Positions 47,050 to 56,379 of a DNA stretch of 64,000 nucleotides are shown piece after piece. Within the stretch, counting starts at the first letter, position 1, and every line of letters starts with the position of its first letter. Position numbers and translations under genes: made by a program. The notes beneath the pieces were generated by a model. The model had not been told where the DNA came from. It saw only the letters and a list, made by a program, of their open reading frames with translations, and made no database searches. Origin of the DNA: Pseudomonas ceruminis (lineage in GTDB: Bacteria > Pseudomonadota > Gammaproteobacteria > Pseudomonadales > Pseudomonadaceae); the NCBI RefSeq assembly GCF_021602025.1, contig NZ_BQHW01000009.1, positions 1 to 64,000 on the forward strand. The letters run 5' to 3'.

Positions 47050-48605
47050 TGCGCGGCCTCCGTGGTGGTCAGCCCGAAATCGGCGGGGAAGTACTTGAGC
47101 GCGCTGGCCACCGGGTAGGCGGTCATGCCGCCCATGGCGCACAGCGAGCCGTACTGCAGGGTGTCGCACAGGTCGCGCAGCAACAGGGCCTGGTCGTGGC
47201 GCTCGGTGAGGTCGCGGGTGGCGATCAGGCGGTCGACCACCTCCATGCCACGGGTCGAGCCGATGCGGCACGGGGTGCATTTGCCACAGGATTCTTCAGC
47301 GCAGAACTGCAGGGCGAAGCGCGCCATGCTGGCCATGTTCAGCGTATCGTCGGCCACCACCACGCCGCCGTGGCCGATCATCGCGCCCATGGCGGCGAAC
47401 GCCTCGTAGTCCAGCGGGGTGTCGAAATGGCTGGGCGGGACCCAGGCGCCCAGCGGGCCACCCACTTGCGCCGCTTTCAATGGCCGGCCACTGGCCGTAC
47501 CACCGCCGTAGCCTTCGACCAGCTCGCGCAGGGTCAAGCCGAAGGCGCGCTCCACCAGGCCACCCTGGCGAACATTGCCCGCCAGTTGGAACGGCAAAGT
47601 ACCCAGCGAACGGCCCATGCCGAAGTCACGGTAGAACGCCGCGCCCTTGGCGAGAATGACGGGCACCGAAGCCAGCGTCAGCACGTTGTGCACCAGCGTC
47701 GGCCGCCCGAACAGCCCCTGCAATGCCGGTAGCGGTGGTTTGGCGCGGACGATGCCGCGCTTGCCTTCGATGGATTCGAGCAGCGCGGTTTCCTCGCCGC
47801 AGATGTAAGCGCCAGCGCCGACCCGGACCTGCAGGTCGAAAGCGAAGCCGCTGCCCGCCACGTCTTTGCCCAGGTAGCCGGCAGCGCGGGCTATAGCCAG
47901 GGCCTGATCGAGTACGCGAATGGCAGCCGGGTATTCCGAGCGCACGTAGAGGTAGCCCTTGTCTGCGCCGACAGCGAGGCCAGCGATGATCATGCCTTCG
48001 ATCAGCAGGAAAGGGTCACCCTCCATCAGCATGCGATCGGCGAAAGTACCGGAATCGCCTTCGTCAGCGTTGCACACCACATACTTCTGCTCTGCGCCGG
48101 CGTCACGCACCGTGCGCCACTTGATGCCGGCCGGGAACGCCGCCCCGCCACGGCCACGCAGGCCGGAGTCGAGCACGGCGGCGACCACCTCGGCGGCGCC
48201 CTGCGCGATGGCGCGCTGAAGGCCTGTGAAACCGCCATGGCTGCGGTAGTCATCCAGCGACAACGGCCGGGTGATACCGGCGCGGGCGAACAGCAGGCGT
48301 TGCTGGGTCTTCAGGTACGGGATTTCCTCCACGGGCCCCAGTGCCAGCGGGTGGCCGTCGGGCTGCTCCGCCAACACGTCCAGCAGTGAAGGGACGTCTT
48401 CGGGGGTGACTGGGCCAAACCCCTTGCGGGCTTCGCCGCTTGCGTACTCCACCAGCGGCTCCAGCCAGTACAAGCCGCGCGAGCTGGTGCGCTGGATGTC
48501 CAGCGGCAGCTGACGACGCTCGGCTTCACGCTGCAGGGCCTGGGCAACGAGGTCGGCGCCCACGGCGCGGGCCACCGAGTCGCAGGGAATAAACAGCTTC
48601 AACAT
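47046..48605 (-). CDS. fdsB: NAD-dependent formate dehydrogenase beta subunit (NuoF-like)
   Basis: A 519-residue diaphorase subunit passing electrons to NAD+. An N-terminal thioredoxin-like part (about 1-110) is followed by the NuoF core: the FMN/NAD motif GLRGRGGAAFPAGIKW, NADEGDSGTF, GAYICGEETALLES and the C-terminal 4Fe-4S motif ESCGKCTPCRIG. GGAGG precedes the ATG at 48605. It overlaps fdsG by seven bases and fdsA by four. Confidence 0.95.
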   Translation of the reverse strand: MLKLFIPCDSVARAVGADLVAQALQREAERRQLPLDIQRTSSRGLYWLEPLVEYASGEARKGFGPVTPEDVPSLLDVLAEQPDGHPLALGPVEEIPYLKTQQRLLFARAGITRPLSLDDYRSHGGFTGLQRAIAQGAAEVVAAVLDSGLRGRGGAAFPAGIKWRTVRDAGAEQKYVVCNADEGDSGTFADRMLMEGDPFLLIEGMIIAGLAVGADKGYLYVRSEYPAAIRVLDQALAIARAAGYLGKDVAGSGFAFDLQVRVGAGAYICGEETALLESIEGKRGIVRAKPPLPALQGLFGRPTLVHNVLTLASVPVILAKGAAFYRDFGMGRSLGTLPFQLAGNVRQGGLVERAFGLTLRELVEGYGGGTASGRPLKAAQVGGPLGAWVPPSHFDTPLDYEAFAAMGAMIGHGGVVVADDTLNMASMARFALQFCAEESCGKCTPCRIGSTRGMEVVDRLIATRDLTERHDQALLLRDLCDTLQYGSLCAMGGMTAYPVASALKYFPADFGLTTTEAAQ

Positions 48606-49081
48606 GGGGTGTCCTCCAGGCAACCGTTCACCAAGGCCCGCAAGCGCTCGGGGGTGAGGCGCGCGTGGAGCTGCCCGTCAAGCTCCAGCGCCGGCGAACA
48701 GGCGCAGGCCCCCAGGCAGTACACCGGGCGCAGGCTGATGGCGCCGTCGGCGCTGGTGCCGTGATCATCCAGCGCCAACTGCTCGCGCAGTTGCGCAGCC
48801 AGGGCGTCACTGCCCCGGCTCTGGCACGACTCCGCGCGGCACAGGCGCAGTGTGTGCCGCGCCGGCGGCGAGGTGCGAAAATCGTGATAGAAGCTGATCA
48901 CCCCGCGCACTTCGGCCAGGCTGAGGTTCAGGGCATGGGCAATGTCGGCGACGGCAGTGTCGGGGATGAAGCCGATGGCGTGCTGGAGGGCGTGAAGGAT
49001 CGGCAGCAGCGCACCGGGTGTGTCCTTGTGGCGGCTCAGGATGCTGTGGATCACGGGCAGGTGAAGCAGTTCATCAGGCAT
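48599..49081 (-). CDS. fdsG: NAD-dependent formate dehydrogenase gamma subunit (NuoE-like)
   Basis: A 160-residue 2Fe-2S protein of the NuoE class. The four cluster Cys are in CRAESCQS and CLGACACSP. It forms the diaphorase module with FdsB. GAGG precedes the ATG at 49081; the longer frame (52 codons) lacks homology. It is the first gene of the operon fdsGBAD. Confidence 0.94.
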   Translation of the reverse strand: MPDELLHLPVIHSILSRHKDTPGALLPILHALQHAIGFIPDTAVADIAHALNLSLAEVRGVISFYHDFRTSPPARHTLRLCRAESCQSRGSDALAAQLREQLALDDHGTSADGAISLRPVYCLGACACSPALELDGQLHARLTPERLRALVNGCLEDTPC

Positions 49082-49487
49082 ACAGCGGACCTCGGCATCA
49101 CGGTCCCTGCCTTGAGGGTCATGACGGGCAAGTGACCGGCGTGTTCTGCTGCGGCGCACCGGCCACGTCACGGTTGCGTGGTGCGGCGGCCTCCTCGCCC
49201 AAGGTCGTGCGTCTGTGCGCACTGTATCCGTGAGCATCCTGCAAGCATGGCACTAATGTGCCCAGGGGGGTGCACGCGAACGACCAGGCGCATTCTGAAA
49301 CCGACCAGGGGTCGAGATTTTCGGCGCGGGTCATGGGGCCGCTATGGTCTTTATTGCTGGAGCGCCGGATTGCGCTACCCTTAAGACTTTTTCCATGTGC
49401 CGTTGACGTTATTTTCACGATCCCCCCACTAGCGTCACAGCCTTTGCGGCAGCCCCTCGGCTGCCGCCATGGTTCAATGAGGCACAC
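49082..49487. other. Divergent promoter region between fds operon and cptA
   Basis: No gene is supported in these 406 bases. A 14-base dyad GGCAC-TAAT-GTGCC lies at 49249-49262 and is the only symmetric element that stands out; it could be a regulator site for either operon. No fdsR-type LysR gene is adjacent. Confidence 0.5.
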
Positions 49488-51260
49488 GTGGCAAACACCG
49501 CAACCCCATCCTCGCCCAAGCGCGTGGACTGGGCCGGCCTGGGCTGGCTCCTGCTGTTCTTCTGGTACTTCTCTGGCGTCACCCAGGCGCTCCTGCTGTT
49601 CAGCGGCACAACCGGCTTTGCGGGCTTTCGCGACGCCCTGTTCCTCAGCACCCTGTGGCTTGCCCCGGTGCTGCTGTTGCCACGTTTCACCCGTGCCACT
49701 GCCGGAGTCATCGGCGTGGTGCTGTGGGCCGCCTCGCTGGTAGGCCTGAGTTACTTCGGTATCTATCACCAGGAGTTCTCGCAAAGCGTCATCTTCGTGA
49801 TGTTCGAATCGAACACCGCCGAAGCCAGCGAATATTTCAGCCAGTATTTCAATATCGGCCTGATGCTGGCGCTGCTGCTGTACACGGCGGTGGCCGTGCT
49901 GCTCTGGAAACGCGTTCGCCCAGTGACGCTGCCGCTGCGCAGTCGCCTGCCGGTGGTCGTGCTGTTGCTGGCGGCCAACCTGGTATTGCCGTTCTACAAG
50001 CAGATGGTCACCCAGGAGCGCACCTTCGCCGAAGCGGCAGAAAAGGTCCAACAGCGCATGGAGCCTGCAGTGCCGTGGCAACTGGTGGTCGGCTACCGGC
50101 AGTACCGCCAACAGCTGGACAACATGCAGGCGCTGCTAGCCCAGAACGCCTCGCTCCCGCCCTTGCAGAACCTGCAGGACAGCAGCGGTGACGCGCCACG
50201 CACACTGGTGCTGGTACTGGGCGAGTCCACCACCCGCGAGCACATGCACCTGTATGGCTACAACCGCGACACCACGCCCAACCTCGACAAGCTGGCAGCC
50301 AACGACAAGGGCCTGACGGTGTTCCGCAACGTGGTCTCGCCGCGCCCCTATACCATCGAGGTGATGCAACAGATTCTCACCTTCGGCGACGAGCAGAACC
50401 CCGACCGCTTCCTCACCGACCCGTCGCTGATCAACCTGATGAAACAGGCAGGCTACAAAACCTTCTGGATCACCAATCAGCAGACGATGACCAAGCGCAA
50501 CACCATGCTCACCACGTTCTCGCAGCAGACGGACGTGCCGGTCTACCTGAACAACCAGCGTAACCAGAATGCCAGCCAGTACGACGACGTGGTGCTCGAC
50601 CCGTTCGAAAAGGCCCTGCAAGACCCCGCCCCGAACAAGTTCATCATCGTCCACCTGCTTGGCACGCACATGGACTACCGCTATCGCTACCCGCAGGATT
50701 ACGCCCACTTCGGCGATCGCCAGGGCGCACCGACCGTGCTCAGCGACAGCCAGGTGGAAACCTACAACTTCTATGACAACGCCGTGCGCTACAACGATTA
50801 CGTGGTGTCCAGCCTGATCAAGCGCTATTCAGCCACCACGCCCAACGGCTTCCTGCTGTACCTGTCCGACCATGGCGAAGACGTCTACAGCTCTGGCAAG
50901 CATGACCGCCTGGGCCGTAACGAAGCAGACCCGACCCGGCCGATGTACACCATCCCGTTCCTGCTGTGGACATCACCCAGCTGGCAGGCCGCCCACCCGC
51001 GTGACCTGCAGGCCATGGCCAACAGGCCCTACAGCAGCTCGCACCTGATACATACCCTGTCGGACCTGGCTGGGCTGAGCTACGACCGTTACGAGCCTGC
51101 AAAAAGCCTGGTGAGCCAGCAGTTCTTGCTGGCGCCGCGCTGGATTGGCGACCCCTACCGCAAGGACGGGCTGCACGAGTTCGACCTCCTGCCTGGAGAC
51201 AAGGCAGAGCGCGTGCAGGAAACAGCCGTCAACCTCAAGGCCAAGCCAGGCAAGATCTGA
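49488..51260 (+). CDS. cptA: Phosphoethanolamine transferase CptA
   Basis: A 590-residue inner-membrane enzyme with five N-terminal helices (about residues 15-165) and a periplasmic sulfatase-fold domain (about 215-560). The catalytic Thr lies in GESTTREHMHLYGYNRDTTPN, and the metal ligands in LYLSDHGEDVY and the HLLGTHMDYRYR loop are intact. It adds phosphoethanolamine to lipopolysaccharide core or lipid A. GTG is the start, with GAGG upstream. The gene is convergent with the GntR gene. Confidence 0.9.
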   Translation: MANTATPSSPKRVDWAGLGWLLLFFWYFSGVTQALLLFSGTTGFAGFRDALFLSTLWLAPVLLLPRFTRATAGVIGVVLWAASLVGLSYFGIYHQEFSQSVIFVMFESNTAEASEYFSQYFNIGLMLALLLYTAVAVLLWKRVRPVTLPLRSRLPVVVLLLAANLVLPFYKQMVTQERTFAEAAEKVQQRMEPAVPWQLVVGYRQYRQQLDNMQALLAQNASLPPLQNLQDSSGDAPRTLVLVLGESTTREHMHLYGYNRDTTPNLDKLAANDKGLTVFRNVVSPRPYTIEVMQQILTFGDEQNPDRFLTDPSLINLMKQAGYKTFWITNQQTMTKRNTMLTTFSQQTDVPVYLNNQRNQNASQYDDVVLDPFEKALQDPAPNKFIIVHLLGTHMDYRYRYPQDYAHFGDRQGAPTVLSDSQVETYNFYDNAVRYNDYVVSSLIKRYSATTPNGFLLYLSDHGEDVYSSGKHDRLGRNEADPTRPMYTIPFLLWTSPSWQAAHPRDLQAMANRPYSSSHLIHTLSDLAGLSYDRYEPAKSLVSQQFLLAPRWIGDPYRKDGLHEFDLLPGDKAERVQETAVNLKAKPGKI

Positions 51261-51285
51261 CAGGCGCTTGCCCGGCGTGTGAGGC

Positions 51286-51314
51286 GGGCGACCTTGAGTG
51301 AGCTCAGGTCGCCC
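51286..51314. terminator. Hairpin between convergent cptA and gntR genes
   Basis: GGGCGACCT and AGGTCGCCC pair perfectly over nine bases. It lies between two convergent stop codons and probably limits both transcripts, though no long T-run follows. Confidence 0.6.
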
Positions 51315-51337
51315 AGGGCAACAGCTGTTTTGCTTGC

Positions 51338-52078
51338 CTAGATGGTGTTCAGGTAGGCATGGCTTTGGCAGCTGACCACCGACAAACGCTTCTCGATTGC
51401 CCGCCCTTGGTAATCCAGTGCAATCCGCGTGATCTGCAACAGCGGTGTACCCACGCCGATGCCCAGGGCCTGGGCATGCGTCTCGTTGGCGCAAATGGCG
51501 ATTATGCGTTCCTGGGCATGGGCCACGGTCGCGCCGAAGCGCTGCTGATAAAGGCGATACAGCGTGTTGGGCAGCACTTCAGGCTGCTTTTCCAGGCCGA
51601 TGAACCGCTCGGCGCACAGCACGATCTCCTCGTAGATTTCCGGCTTGCCCTCCAGCTCACGAATGCGCGTGATATGGACCACCTTGCCGCCCGTCGCCAA
51701 CCCCAACTCCTGTACTTCCTGCGCGCACGCCTTGCGCACCTTGCGCGCCAGCACGATGGACACCGGCATGCTGCGTTCGCCGTCATGCCGGCCGATGTTG
51801 AAAAAGCGGAACAACGCATGGTCCGCATCATGGGTCGCGACCGACGTGCCCTTGCCCTGCTGGCGCACCACCACGTTCTCGGCAACCAGCTCGTTCAGCG
51901 CCTTGCGTAATGTCCCCACGCTGACTTTGTAGGTTTCGGCCAACGCGGCCTCACTGGGGATGAAGGTACCCGGTGACCACTCTCCCGAGTTGATGCGCTC
52001 CATCAGCAAATCTTTGATCTGGCTGTACAGCGGCTGGTAGGTCGGGGCCTTGGGCGGGGTTTGCAGGGCGTCGTTCAT
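51338..52078 (-). CDS. GntR-type regulator (HutC subfamily, UTRA domain)
   Basis: A 246-residue protein with an N-terminal winged helix (about 18-85: SPGTFIPSEAALAETYKVSVGTLRKALNELV) and a UTRA ligand domain (about 105-240). The intergenic 137 bases to the divergent lyase genes hold a promoter and repeated ATGACTTAC motifs, so this is the likely repressor of the SuyAB-like cluster. The effector would be the substrate or an intermediate of that pathway. Confidence 0.88.
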   Translation of the reverse strand: MNDALQTPPKAPTYQPLYSQIKDLLMERINSGEWSPGTFIPSEAALAETYKVSVGTLRKALNELVAENVVVRQQGKGTSVATHDADHALFRFFNIGRHDGERSMPVSIVLARKVRKACAQEVQELGLATGGKVVHITRIRELEGKPEIYEEIVLCAERFIGLEKQPEVLPNTLYRLYQQRFGATVAHAQERIIAICANETHAQALGIGVGTPLLQITRIALDYQGRAIEKRLSVVSCQSHAYLNTI

Positions 52079-52143
52079 GGGCGTCTGTCGTCGGCGAATC
52101 GAGGTGGCAGAAGTATAGCGCGACTTCCATGGAAAAAACTTCC

Positions 52144-52195
52144 TTGACTATCATTCATACTATGTCCTATACATGACTTACGGTATATGACTTAC
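52144..52195 (+). promoter_or_regulatory. Promoter and repeated operator before the lyase genes
   Basis: TTGACT (52144-52149) and TATACA (52168-52173), with 18 bases between, form a plausible sigma70 promoter. Two direct copies of ATGACTTAC (52173-52181 and 52187-52195) follow, 14 bases apart, where a bound repressor would block initiation. A related inverted half (ATGTCCTATACATGAC) overlaps the -10 element. Confidence 0.6.
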
Positions 52196-52215
52196 CGGCA
52201 ATGAGGAGAACAACA

Positions 52216-52500
52216 ATGAGCATTGATTTTGTCGTCCACGACGCCGACGACGCCGTCGGCGTCGTTGTAGTCGAAGGGGTGCAAGCCGGCCAGAAGCTGA
52301 CAGGCTGGGTCATGGATCAAGACCAGACCCTGCAATTCGTCGTCCGTGACGCCATTCCGATCGGTCACAAGCTGGCCATCCGCGACCTGCAGGAAGGCGA
52401 CACGGTGATCAAGTACGGCGTTGATATCGGCCGCGTGATCAAGCCCATCCGCGAAGGCGAGCACCTTCACGTCCATAACGTCAAAACCAAGAGGTGGTAA
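52216..52500 (+). CDS. UxaA/SuyA-type lyase small subunit (SAF domain)
   Basis: A 94-residue protein that is essentially one SAF domain ([56 protein letters not shown]). It corresponds to the N-terminal part of altronate/galactarate dehydratases and to SuyA, the small subunit of (2R)-sulfolactate sulfo-lyase, which releases sulfite and pyruvate. The terminal HNVKTKRW is what I remember of SuyA. GAGGAG lies upstream. The next gene starts two bases after the stop. Confidence 0.8.
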   Translation: MSIDFVVHDADDAVGVVVVEGVQAGQKLTGWVMDQDQTLQFVVRDAIPIGHKLAIRDLQEGDTVIKYGVDIGRVIKPIREGEHLHVHNVKTKRW

Positions 52501-52502
52501 GC

Positions 52503-53672
52503 ATGGAACTCAATGGGCGCACTTTCATGGGCTACCGCCGCGACAATGGCCGTGTCGGTATCCGCAACCACGTGATCATTCTCCCCGTGGACGACATCTC
52601 CAACGCGGCGGCCGAAGCCGTGGCCAACAACATCAAGGGTACCCTGGGCCTGCCTCACCCTTATGGGCGCCTGCAGTTCGGTGAGGACCTGGAGCTGCAC
52701 TTCCGCACGCTGATCGGCACCGGCAGCAACCCTAACGTTGCAGCAGTGGTGGTAATCGGCATCGAGCCAGGCTGGACGCGCCGCGTAGTGGAAGGGATTC
52801 GCGCCACCGGCAAGCCGGTTGAAGGCTTCTGGATCGAACAGAACGGTGACCACAACACCATTTGCGCGGCTTCGCGCAAAGCCCGTGAGTTCGTGCAGTA
52901 CGCCACCGAGTTGCGCCGCGAACCATGCGACATCAAGGAGCTGTGGGTGTCGACCAAGTGCGGTGAGTCCGACACCACCTCCGGTTGTGGGGCCAACCCC
53001 ACCGTCGGCAATGCCTTCGACAAGCTGTACGCTGAAGGATGCACCCTGGTGTTCGGCGAGACCTCTGAGCTGACCGGTGGCGAGCACCTGGTTGCAGAGC
53101 GCTGCAGCACCCCGGCCGTGCGAGAGAAGTTCCAGTTCATGTTCGACCGCTACAGCGCCATGATCGACCGCTGGAAAACCAGTGACCTTTCCGAGTCGCA
53201 GCCGACCAAGGGCAATATCGAGGGTGGCCTGACCACGATCGAAGAAAAAGCCCTGGGCAATATCCAGAAGATCGGCCGCAAATGCCGGGTAGACGGCGTA
53301 CTGGACAAGGCCGAGGCCCCGACCGGGCCAGGCCTGTGGTTCATGGATTCGTCTTCCGCCGCCGCGGAAATGGTCACCCTGTGTGCCGCTTCAGGGTATG
53401 TCGCTCACTTCTTCCCCACCGGCCAGGGCAACGTGATCGGCAACCCTATCCTGCCGGTGATCAAGATTTGCGCCAACCCGCGCACCTTCCGCACCATGGG
53501 TGAACACATCGATGTCGATGTGTCAGGCCTGCTGCGGCGCGAGATCAACATGGACGATGCCGGTGACGCCCTGCTCGACATGCTGATGCGCACTGCCAAC
53601 GGTCGCTTCACGGCGGCCGAGGCACTGGGCCATCGCGAGTTCGTGCTGACCCGCCTGTTCGAAAGCGCTTGA
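52503..53672 (+). CDS. UxaA/SuyB-type lyase large subunit
   Basis: A 389-residue protein of the UxaA C-terminal class. Conserved Cys/Asp/Glu-rich motifs ([64 protein letters not shown]) match the iron-dependent dehydratase/lyase core. Split small and large subunits are typical of SuyAB ((2R)-3-sulfolactate to pyruvate and sulfite) and of some hydroxyacid dehydratases. The neighbouring dicarboxylate-type transporter and Ldh-family dehydrogenase fit a ComC-SuyAB-like route, but the substrate is not proven. Confidence 0.82.
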   Translation: MELNGRTFMGYRRDNGRVGIRNHVIILPVDDISNAAAEAVANNIKGTLGLPHPYGRLQFGEDLELHFRTLIGTGSNPNVAAVVVIGIEPGWTRRVVEGIRATGKPVEGFWIEQNGDHNTICAASRKAREFVQYATELRREPCDIKELWVSTKCGESDTTSGCGANPTVGNAFDKLYAEGCTLVFGETSELTGGEHLVAERCSTPAVREKFQFMFDRYSAMIDRWKTSDLSESQPTKGNIEGGLTTIEEKALGNIQKIGRKCRVDGVLDKAEAPTGPGLWFMDSSSAAAEMVTLCAASGYVAHFFPTGQGNVIGNPILPVIKICANPRTFRTMGEHIDVDVSGLLRREINMDDAGDALLDMLMRTANGRFTAAEALGHREFVLTRLFESA

Positions 53673-53678
53673 CCCGTA

Positions 53679-53709
53679 CGCCGTTGCCTTTTCGGGCAAC
53701 GGCGCTTTC
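53679..53709 (+). terminator. Intrinsic terminator or attenuator after the lyase genes
   Basis: CGCCGTTGCC pairs with GGCAACGGCG over ten bases around loop TTTTCG and is followed by CTTTCA. Downstream transporter and dehydrogenase expression may come from read-through or a second promoter. Confidence 0.75.
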
Positions 53710-53774
53710 ACGTGTGCCCGCTCTACCCTGCTTTCAAGAAGTACGTCTCAAAACAACCATAAATGGAGACCTTC

Positions 53775-53849
53775 ATGAATACGCTCATGCCCGCGCAACA
53801 CCCTCGAGTGCTCTCCCCGCAACGCTCGCCGTCACGACGACCGCGTTGA
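53775..53849 (+). CDS. Possible 24-aa leader peptide before the symporter gene
   Basis: A small open frame (MNTLMPAQHPRVLSPQ..., Arg/Pro-rich end) with GGAGA eight bases upstream of its ATG. It lies between the terminator and the symporter start. It could be a regulatory leader or a degraded coding remnant. Only the ribosome-binding site supports it. Confidence 0.25.
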   Translation: MNTLMPAQHPRVLSPQRSPSRRPR

Positions 53850-53936
53850 CCCCAGCGTCGCGCCGACAACAACAAGATCGCCCTCCTGCCCTGATCCACG
53901 CGATTGGCGCGGGATACCCGCTACGGAGAGACACCC

Positions 53937-55235
53937 GTGAAAATCCTCAAGAACCTGTACGTCCAGGTCATCATCGGCCTGTTCGCCGGCATTATCCTGG
54001 GTTACTGCTGGCCCGCCCTCGGGGTCGAAATGAAACCCTTGGGCGACACCTTCGTCCGCCTGATCAAAATGCTCATTACCCTGGTCATCTTCTGCACGGT
54101 GGCCATCGGCATCGCCCGGATGGAAAGCCTCAAGGAGCTGGGCAAAGTCGGCTTCAAGACACTTGTGTATTTTGAAGTCGTGACCTCACTGGCATTGCTG
54201 CTGGGCATGATCGTTGCCAACCTGGTGCAGCCCGGTGCCGGCATGAACATCGACCCCGCCAGCCTGGACAGCGGCGCGATGTCCCAGTACCTGAGCGAGG
54301 TTCACGCCCAGGAGTCATCCAGCCTGTTGACCCAACTGGTGCCCAACTCCGTGGTCGGCGCCTTCGCCAGTGGCAATCTGTTGCAAGTGCTGCTGTTTTC
54401 CGTACTGTTCGGCGTGGCGCTGTCGGCCATGTCGCGCAGCAACCGCCTTGCTGCTCGGGTCATCGAACAGGTCGGTGAAACCCTGATGCGCATCGTCGGC
54501 ATGATCATGTGGCTGGCACCGATCGGCGCGTTCGGCGCCATGGCGTTCACCATCGGCAAATACGGGATCGGTGCCCTGCAGCAGATGGGCATGCTCATCG
54601 TCTGCCTGTATGTCTCCAGCCTGCTGTTCATTGGCATCGTCCTGGGCTCGATCTGTTTCGCCTGCGGCGTGAACATCTGGTCACTGGTCAAGTACTTCCG
54701 TGAGGAACTGCTGATTGTCCTCGGGACTTCGACCACCGAATCGGTGTTGCCCCGCCTGATGCAAAAGATGGAACGCCTGGGCTGCGAGAAATCCGTGGTC
54801 GGCCTGGTGCTGCCAACCGGGTACTCGTTCAACCTCGACGGGGCTGCGATCTACCTGACCATGTCCGCGCTGTTTTTGGCGCAGGCGTTGAATATCGACT
54901 TGTCATGGGGCCATCAGCTGAGCCTGCTGATCATTCTGTTGATCACCTCCAAGGGCGGCGCGGGCGTGGCCGGGGCAGCATTGATCGTGCTGACTGCCAC
55001 ACTGGCCAGCCACGACATCATCCCGGTCGCGGCCATCACGCTGATTTTGGGCATCGACCGCATTCTCAACGAGGTACGGGCGCTGACCAACATGATGGGC
55101 AACGTGGTCGGCACGCTCGCCATTGCCCGCTGGGAAGGCAAGCTCGACCTGGCCAAGGCTCGCGCCGAACTCGCTTCTGCCAACCGCCCGGCAACGGCGC
55201 CAAAGGCCGAATCCAAGGCAAGCCGGGTGTTGTGA
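53937..55235 (+). CDS. Dicarboxylate/organic acid:cation symporter (DctA family)
   Basis: A 432-residue DAACS carrier. Key motifs are TSTTESVLPRLMQKME in the first re-entrant loop, GYSFNLDGAAIYLTMSALF in helix 7 and TSKGGAGVAGAALIVLTATLA in the second loop, closer to canonical DctA than the carrier at 25862. GTG at 53937 with GGAGAG upstream starts the conserved helix. In this cluster it probably imports the lyase substrate, for instance a C3/C4 hydroxyacid or sulfonate. Confidence 0.9.
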   Translation: MKILKNLYVQVIIGLFAGIILGYCWPALGVEMKPLGDTFVRLIKMLITLVIFCTVAIGIARMESLKELGKVGFKTLVYFEVVTSLALLLGMIVANLVQPGAGMNIDPASLDSGAMSQYLSEVHAQESSSLLTQLVPNSVVGAFASGNLLQVLLFSVLFGVALSAMSRSNRLAARVIEQVGETLMRIVGMIMWLAPIGAFGAMAFTIGKYGIGALQQMGMLIVCLYVSSLLFIGIVLGSICFACGVNIWSLVKYFREELLIVLGTSTTESVLPRLMQKMERLGCEKSVVGLVLPTGYSFNLDGAAIYLTMSALFLAQALNIDLSWGHQLSLLIILLITSKGGAGVAGAALIVLTATLASHDIIPVAAITLILGIDRILNEVRALTNMMGNVVGTLAIARWEGKLDLAKARAELASANRPATAPKAESKASRVL

Positions 55236-55283
55236 GGCCGTTGCAAAACACCCCACCCAGCCATTGATCACAAGGAGCCGCCC

Positions 55284-56276
55284 ATGACCAAGCACATGAC
55301 CGTTCAACAGGCCTTGGCCCTGGCGGTGCACGCCCTGCGTCGCGCCGGCATGCCGGAACACGCAGCGCTAAGTTGTGCACGGGCATTGGTGCTTGCCGAG
55401 CAAGACGGCCTGCCCTCCCACGGCCTGTCGCGCCTGCCGTTTTACCTCGCGCAAATACGCACTGGCAAAGTGAACGCCGCGGCTGTGCCTGACGTCACCG
55501 TCGAAGGCGCCATGGTCCGGGTGGACGCCCGCAACGGCTTGGCATTTGCCGCCATTGACGCAGGCTTCGAACCCGCCACCGCGGTGGCCCGGCACCTGGG
55601 TATTGCCGCGTTGGCTATCCGCCGCTCCCACCATTTCGGCGTCGCCGGATACCCGGTAGAACGGGCAGCCCGTGAGGGGTTGCTAGCCCTGGCCCTGAGC
55701 AATGCGCCTGCGGCGATCGCCCCCTGGGGCGGGCGCACGCCACTGTTCGGTACCAACCCCATTGCCTTTGCCTCACCGCGCCTGAACGCCGAGCCGGTGG
55801 TGATCGATCTCTCGTTGTCGAAGGTGCCACGAGGCAAGGTGATGTTGGCCAAGAACGCCGGGGCGGCTATTCCGCTGGGCTGGGCCCTGGATAAAGATGG
55901 CGCTGACACGACCGACCCGGACGCGGCCCTGGGCGGCAGCATGGTGCCTATGGGCGATGCCAAAGGCGCTGCACTGGCGCTGATGGTCGAACTGCTCACA
56001 GCAGGCCTGACCGGCAGCCATTTCGGCTTTCAGGCCAGTTCGTTCTTCGATGCACAAGGCGAAGCGCCCGGGGTGGCGCATTTGCTGTTGCTGATCGACC
56101 CGGCGCGCGTTGGCAGCGATTACCTGACACATGCCGAAACACTGTTCATGGCAATGCTTGAACAACCCGGCGTGCGCCTGCCCGGCCAGCGGCGGCTTGC
56201 CGAACGCCGCGAGCGCAGCCAGTCCCTCTGCTTGCCACAGGCCTTGGTCGAGGAGCTGCAGGGCTACCGCACCTAG
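55284..56276 (+). CDS. Ldh family oxidoreductase (malate/lactate/sulfolactate dehydrogenase type)
   Basis: A 330-residue NAD(P)-dependent enzyme of the DpkA/ComC/AllD family, not homologous to classical lactate dehydrogenase. Motifs are DGLPSHGLSRLPFYL, AIRRSHHFGVAGYPVE with the catalytic His, and GTNPIAFASPR with the nucleotide-binding loop. ComC-type members oxidise (R)-sulfolactate, others act on malate, ureidoglycolate or cyclic imines. AAGGAG precedes the ATG. Its position after SuyAB-like genes suggests it interconverts the 2-hydroxyacid and its oxo acid. Confidence 0.88.
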   Translation: MTKHMTVQQALALAVHALRRAGMPEHAALSCARALVLAEQDGLPSHGLSRLPFYLAQIRTGKVNAAAVPDVTVEGAMVRVDARNGLAFAAIDAGFEPATAVARHLGIAALAIRRSHHFGVAGYPVERAAREGLLALALSNAPAAIAPWGGRTPLFGTNPIAFASPRLNAEPVVIDLSLSKVPRGKVMLAKNAGAAIPLGWALDKDGADTTDPDAALGGSMVPMGDAKGAALALMVELLTAGLTGSHFGFQASSFFDAQGEAPGVAHLLLLIDPARVGSDYLTHAETLFMAMLEQPGVRLPGQRRLAERRERSQSLCLPQALVEELQGYRT

Positions 56277-56379
56277 ACGAATTTCGCAGCGTGTCAGCAT
56301 TTCTTTGAACTTTCGCCGTGGCCGTTATCTCGAAAAAATCCATTCACTTTTTTTTCACATGTCATGGAGACATTGGCGA

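Noticed and set aside
45610-47118. Open frame of 502 codons on the plus strand
   Set aside because: Antisense to fdsA, whose iron-sulfur motifs make the minus-strand frame certain.
49247-49262. Sigma54-like sequence TGGCAC...TGC
   Set aside because: The GG and GC doublets are one base too close for a functional -24/-12 promoter; the dyad interpretation fits better.
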